From NCBI RefSeq assembly GCF_040797425.1, contig NZ_JBFNEH010000006.1, positions 1 to 64,000 on the forward strand: a DNA stretch of 64,000 nt, given 5' to 3'. The stretch comes from Symbiobacterium sp040797425 (GTDB lineage: Bacteria > Bacillota > Sulfobacillia > Symbiobacteriales > Symbiobacteriaceae). Below the pieces are notes generated by a model. The model worked only from the letters and a program-made list of their open reading frames with translations. It did no database searches and was not told the origin of the DNA. A program made the position numbers and the translations under genes. How positions within the stretch are numbered: the stretch's first letter is position 1; every line of letters begins with the position of its first letter. Shown piece after piece: positions 61,138 to 64,000 of the stretch.

Positions 61138-61799
61138 TGGGCAGCCTCGGCCGCCTGGGCGTGGTGGCCCGAAACCGGCCGTTCCTCAGCCTGCTGGCCG
61201 TCGTCGGGCTGATTCCCGCCGGGTTCATGGCGTATATTGCCGTGAGTTCCTACATCTATACCGATTACTTCTGGCTGTCGGAGTCGGCCTTCAGCCTCTT
61301 CTTCGCGGCCAACGCGGCGGTCTCCGTTATCGGCCCGCTCTCCTACATCCGGCTGAACGGCCGGGTCGCGCCCCGCACTGTGATCACCGCGGCTCTCACG
61401 TTGGCCCTGTGCGGCGGGCTGGCCGTGCTCCTCTTCGGCCGGCTGGCTCCCCTGGCGTTCCTGCCGTCGTTCATGCCCTTCACGTTCGGGTCCAGCATGA
61501 TCCGACCCGTCGCCACCGATACCCTCCTGAACCAGCAGGACACGGACACGGGCTCGGCCGCTGCGCTCATCAACTTCGGCAACACCCTGATGGGTTCCCT
61601 GGGCATGATTCTGGGCACACTCCCATGGCCAACCTTCGTGATGGGCCTGGGCGTGATCACCCTCACGGTGTCCGCGCTGTCGCTCACCGGGTGGTTCCTG
61701 CTGCTCCGCTCCGACGTCCCGCTCAAGGGGGTCAAGCCGGAGCTGAGCCCCGGGGGCGCCTCGCTCGCCCCCGGACTGGGCACGGGTGACGCCAGGTAA
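61137..61799 (+). CDS. MFS transporter, C-terminal half
   Basis: A 220-residue protein with six predicted helices, equal to helices 7-12 of a Bcr/CflA transporter, including FMPFTFGSSMIRPVATDTLL. Its ATG shares the A of the upstream TAA (TAATG), with GGGAGG 4 nt upstream. The two halves total 423 residues, normal for the family, and the break falls exactly in the central cytoplasmic loop. It may be a true split transporter, coupled by stop-start re-initiation, or a frameshifted single gene. Confidence 0.85.
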   Translation: MGSLGRLGVVARNRPFLSLLAVVGLIPAGFMAYIAVSSYIYTDYFWLSESAFSLFFAANAAVSVIGPLSYIRLNGRVAPRTVITAALTLALCGGLAVLLFGRLAPLAFLPSFMPFTFGSSMIRPVATDTLLNQQDTDTGSAAALINFGNTLMGSLGMILGTLPWPTFVMGLGVITLTVSALSLTGWFLLLRSDVPLKGVKPELSPGGASLAPGLGTGDAR

Positions 61800-61857
61800 T
61801 CCGCCTAACGGTTCTGCCGTTAGCTTGGAAATTCGCTTGCAAAGGAGAGAGCCTCAG

Positions 61858-62505
61858 ATGCTGCACCAGACAGAGCCCTGCGACGTGTTGGAGGCCATGG
61901 CACGACGGCACAGCGTGCGGGAGTTCCGTCCCGATCCCGTCCCTGACGCGATGCTGCTGGCCCTGCTGGAGGCCGCGCACCAGGCGCCCAGCGCCAACAA
62001 CCATCAGCCCTGGGAGTTCGTGTTGGTCCGCCGCCCGGAGACCAAGGCCGCCCTGGCCGCAGCCACGTCCGGCCGCAACGCCCAGGTCGTGCAGACGGCG
62101 GGTGCGTCCGTGGTCTGCCTGGCGTCGCTCCGGCAGGCAGACGCCCTGGCCGACCGCATCGAGGCCCAGGTGAAGGCGGGGCAGGCGCCGCCCGAGCGGG
62201 AGGCCATGGTGAAGCGGCTGCGGGAGGATCAGCTGCACCGGCAGATGCTGGTCCTGCCCAACACATACACAGCTGTGGGGTTCATGCTGCTGGCTGCCAC
62301 CAAGTTCGGGCTCGCCACCCTCTGGATGACGGGCTTTGACGGCGAGAAGGTGAAGGAGGCGGTGGGCGTGCCCGCCGACGACTACCTCTTCGCCGGGGTG
62401 GTGGCCGTGGGCCATGCGGCGGAAGGCTGGACGCAGCCGCCCCGGAACCGCCGGCCCCTGGAGGAGATTTACTACTTCGAGCAGTTCGGACGGCGTGAGC
62501 CGTAA
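61858..62505 (+). CDS. Nitroreductase-family FMN oxidoreductase
   Basis: A 215-residue FMN-dependent NAD(P)H oxidoreductase. The N-terminus has RHSVREFRPDPVPD (FMN phosphate binding) and QAPSANNHQPWEFV, both family hallmarks. The substrate is unknown; nitroaromatics, quinones or dehalogenation targets are all possible in the family. GGAG lies 10 nt before the ATG at 61858. Confidence 0.92.
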   Translation: MLHQTEPCDVLEAMARRHSVREFRPDPVPDAMLLALLEAAHQAPSANNHQPWEFVLVRRPETKAALAAATSGRNAQVVQTAGASVVCLASLRQADALADRIEAQVKAGQAPPEREAMVKRLREDQLHRQMLVLPNTYTAVGFMLLAATKFGLATLWMTGFDGEKVKEAVGVPADDYLFAGVVAVGHAAEGWTQPPRNRRPLEEIYYFEQFGRREP

Positions 62506-62521
62506 CTTCCGGTGAAACGAA

Positions 62522-62555
62522 GCCCCCGGGCGTGCACCCACGCCCGGGGGCCTTT
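62522..62555. terminator. Terminator after the nitroreductase gene
   Basis: A perfect 13-bp stem (62522-62534 with 62539-62551), 4-nt loop, followed by CTTTCC on the plus strand. The convergent ABC transporter genes end at 62613. Confidence 0.85.
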
Positions 62556-62612
62556 CCTGTCAACCAACACCTCGGCGCTCACACACCTGCCCGTGGAAAT
62601 CCCTCCGGCCCC

Positions 62613-63380
62613 TCAGTGCAGCACCTTCGAGAGGAACTCCCGCGTCCGCGGGTGCCGCGGCTCGCCGAAGATCTGCTCCGGGGGCCCCTCCTCCACGATC
62701 AGGCCGCCGTCCATGAAGAGCACCCGGTCCCCCACCTCCCGGGCAAAGCCCATCTCGTGGGTGACGACCACCATGGTCATGCCGTCGTTGGCCAGGTCCT
62801 GCATCACCTGCAGCACCTCGCCCACCAGTTCCGGGTCCAGGGCGGAGGTGGGCTCGTCGAAGAGCATCACGTCGGGTTCCATGGCCAGGGCCCGGGCGAT
62901 GGCCACCCGCTGCTGCTGGCCGCCGGAGAGGAAGTTGGGGTACTGGCCCGCCTTGTCGGCGAGACCCACCCGCCGGAGCAGCCGGAGCCCCAGTTCCTCG
63001 GCCTCGGCCCGGGGCATCCGGCGCACCCGGATCGGCGCCTCGATCACGTTCTCCAGGGCCGTCATGTGCGGGAAGAGGTTGAAGCGCTGGAAAACCATGC
63101 CCATGCGGGCCCGCTGCTGGTCCAGCACCTTCTCGGGCAGCGGCACCAGCCGGCCGCCGACCTGCCGCTGCCCCACCTCCTCCCCCTTGAACAGCACCCG
63201 CCCGGCGGTGGGCTTCTCCAGGAAGTTGATGCAGCGCAGCAGGGTGGACTTGCCCGAGCCCGACGGGCCGATGATGACCACCACCTCGCCCTTGTGGACC
63301 GTAAGATCGATGCCCCGCAGCACCTCCAGCTTGCCGAAGCTCTTCTTCAGCCCCTCGATGACGATGATCGGCTCGGCCAT
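62613..63380 (-). CDS. Polar amino-acid ABC transporter ATP-binding protein (GlnQ type)
   Basis: A 255-residue ATPase that energises amino-acid uptake. It has Walker A (GPSGSGKST), signature (LSGGQQQR), Walker B (VMLFDEPTSALD) and the H-loop (VVTHEMGF). Typical GlnQ length plus ~15 residues in the ERVLFKGEEVGQRQVGGRL-type insertion. It is directly downstream of its permease (1-bp gap). The binding protein is not in the window. Confidence 0.95.
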   Translation of the reverse strand: MAEPIIVIEGLKKSFGKLEVLRGIDLTVHKGEVVVIIGPSGSGKSTLLRCINFLEKPTAGRVLFKGEEVGQRQVGGRLVPLPEKVLDQQRARMGMVFQRFNLFPHMTALENVIEAPIRVRRMPRAEAEELGLRLLRRVGLADKAGQYPNFLSGGQQQRVAIARALAMEPDVMLFDEPTSALDPELVGEVLQVMQDLANDGMTMVVVTHEMGFAREVGDRVLFMDGGLIVEEGPPEQIFGEPRHPRTREFLSKVLH

Positions 63381-63381
63381 G

Positions 63382-63999
63382 CTATCCCCTCGCCTCCAGC
63401 TTCTTCTCCAGGCGGCTGGCCAGCGCGCTCAGGCTCATGGTGACCACGAGGTAGAGCACCGCCGTCCACACGAAGGTCTGCCACACCAGGTTCGTGCGGG
63501 AGACGAACTGCATCGAGTACTTCATCACTTCCAGGATGGAGATGGTCGAGGCCAGGGAGGTGTCCTTCGTCAGCGCCGACATCTCGTTCACCATGGGCGG
63601 CAACAGGCGCCGGTAGGTCTGCGGCAGGATGATCCGCCGCATCGCCAGGCCGTAGGACATGCCCAGGGAGCGGGCGGCCTCCATCTGCCCCCGGTCGATG
63701 GACTGGATGGCCGCCCGGATGATCTCGGCGATGTAGGCGCCGGCGTTCAGGCTGTAGCCCAGCACCGCCGCCTCGAACGCGGGGATGAGGATGCCCACCT
63801 GGGGCAGGGCGTTGTAGATAAAGAGCAGCTGAAGCAGCAGCGGCGTGCCGCGAAAGAGGTTCACGTACACAGCCGCGGGCACAGTGAGCAGCGGGTTGCG
63901 GGAGATGCGCGCCAGGGCCGCCAGCAGCCCCAGGAGGGTGCCGAAAAAGGCGCTGATCACCGTGAGTTTGAGCGTCACACCCAGCCCTTCGAAGAGCAC
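63382..63999 (-). CDS. Polar amino-acid ABC transporter permease (5'-truncated by window)
   Basis: A permease of the HisM/GlnP family, 205 residues visible. It has five hydrophobic segments and the EAA loop (EAARSLGMSYGLAMRRIILPQ) that docks with the ATPase. The frame is open to the window edge, and the true start lies upstream, because MLFEGLGVTLKLT is usually within the first ten residues of the family only when a few more precede it. So nearly all of the gene is here. Confidence 0.92.
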   Translation of the reverse strand: MLFEGLGVTLKLTVISAFFGTLLGLLAALARISRNPLLTVPAAVYVNLFRGTPLLLQLLFIYNALPQVGILIPAFEAAVLGYSLNAGAYIAEIIRAAIQSIDRGQMEAARSLGMSYGLAMRRIILPQTYRRLLPPMVNEMSALTKDTSLASTISILEVMKYSMQFVSRTNLVWQTFVWTAVLYLVVTMSLSALASRLEKKLEARG

Positions 64000-64000
64000 G

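Overview
The window is high-GC chromosomal DNA of a spore-forming, thermophile-like member of the Firmicutes. I infer a Symbiobacterium-type organism from the combination of sleB/ypeB spore-cortex genes, T-box leaders, Gram-positive style Shine-Dalgarno sequences, MurT/GatD, a CsaB-type pyruvyl transferase and very GC-rich codon use; this assignment is inference, not a database match. Most genes lie on the minus strand and are described in that direction.

Layout by region. (1) 1-4450: pheS-pheT behind a T-box leader, with a tiny YqzL-like gene just upstream. (2) 4.9-11.9 kb: an envelope-polysaccharide operon (two GT4 glycosyltransferases, a DUF4330 protein, a Wzy/WaaL-type ligase, a MurJ-type flippase, CsaB). 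(3) 12.0-15.5 kb: an rRNA/tRNA 2'-O-methyltransferase and a potassium-uptake set with two KtrA-type subunits around one KtrB. (4) 15.6-17.0 kb: infC-rpmI-rplT, with a probable AUC start codon and a leader attenuator. (5) 17.1-22.2 kb: acyltransferase, sleB-ypeB, and a secreted amidase-domain protein. (6) 22.2-25.8 kb: proC behind a second T-box, then an ABC-F ATPase behind a promoter, a seven-codon leader ORF and an intrinsic terminator, which is the layout of ribosome-mediated attenuation; a further 33-codon ORF and RNA hairpins lie upstream. (7) 25.9-32.0 kb: a complete type I restriction-modification system (hsdM-hsdS-hsdR). (8) 32.4-43 kb: aldehyde dehydrogenase, tatC, a doubly broken chemoreceptor, DUF523 plus three M42 aminopeptidases, and an orphan peptide-binding lipoprotein. 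(9) 43.3-49.9 kb: a uridine-kinase remnant, an M23 peptidase, VanY-type carboxypeptidase, a pseudo-receiver regulator, selB and trxB. (10) 49.9-51.0 kb: a gene-free block of palindromes and a 3-copy ~104-bp tandem repeat. (11) 51.0-64.0 kb: menA, lipoproteins, an amidase, a CPBP protease, a Cys-rich protein, murT-gatD, an MFS transporter split into two translationally coupled halves, a nitroreductase, and a polar amino-acid ABC transporter cut by the window end.

Together the genes describe housekeeping translation and envelope functions with several RNA-level controls (two T-boxes, an infC leader, an ABC-F leader). The most interesting items are the ABC-F attenuation leader with its extra upstream ORF, the split MFS transporter, the AUC start of infC, the E-for-D pseudo-receiver, and the repeat/palindrome block next to trxB. 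All assignments come from reading the sequence; no searches or structure predictions were run.
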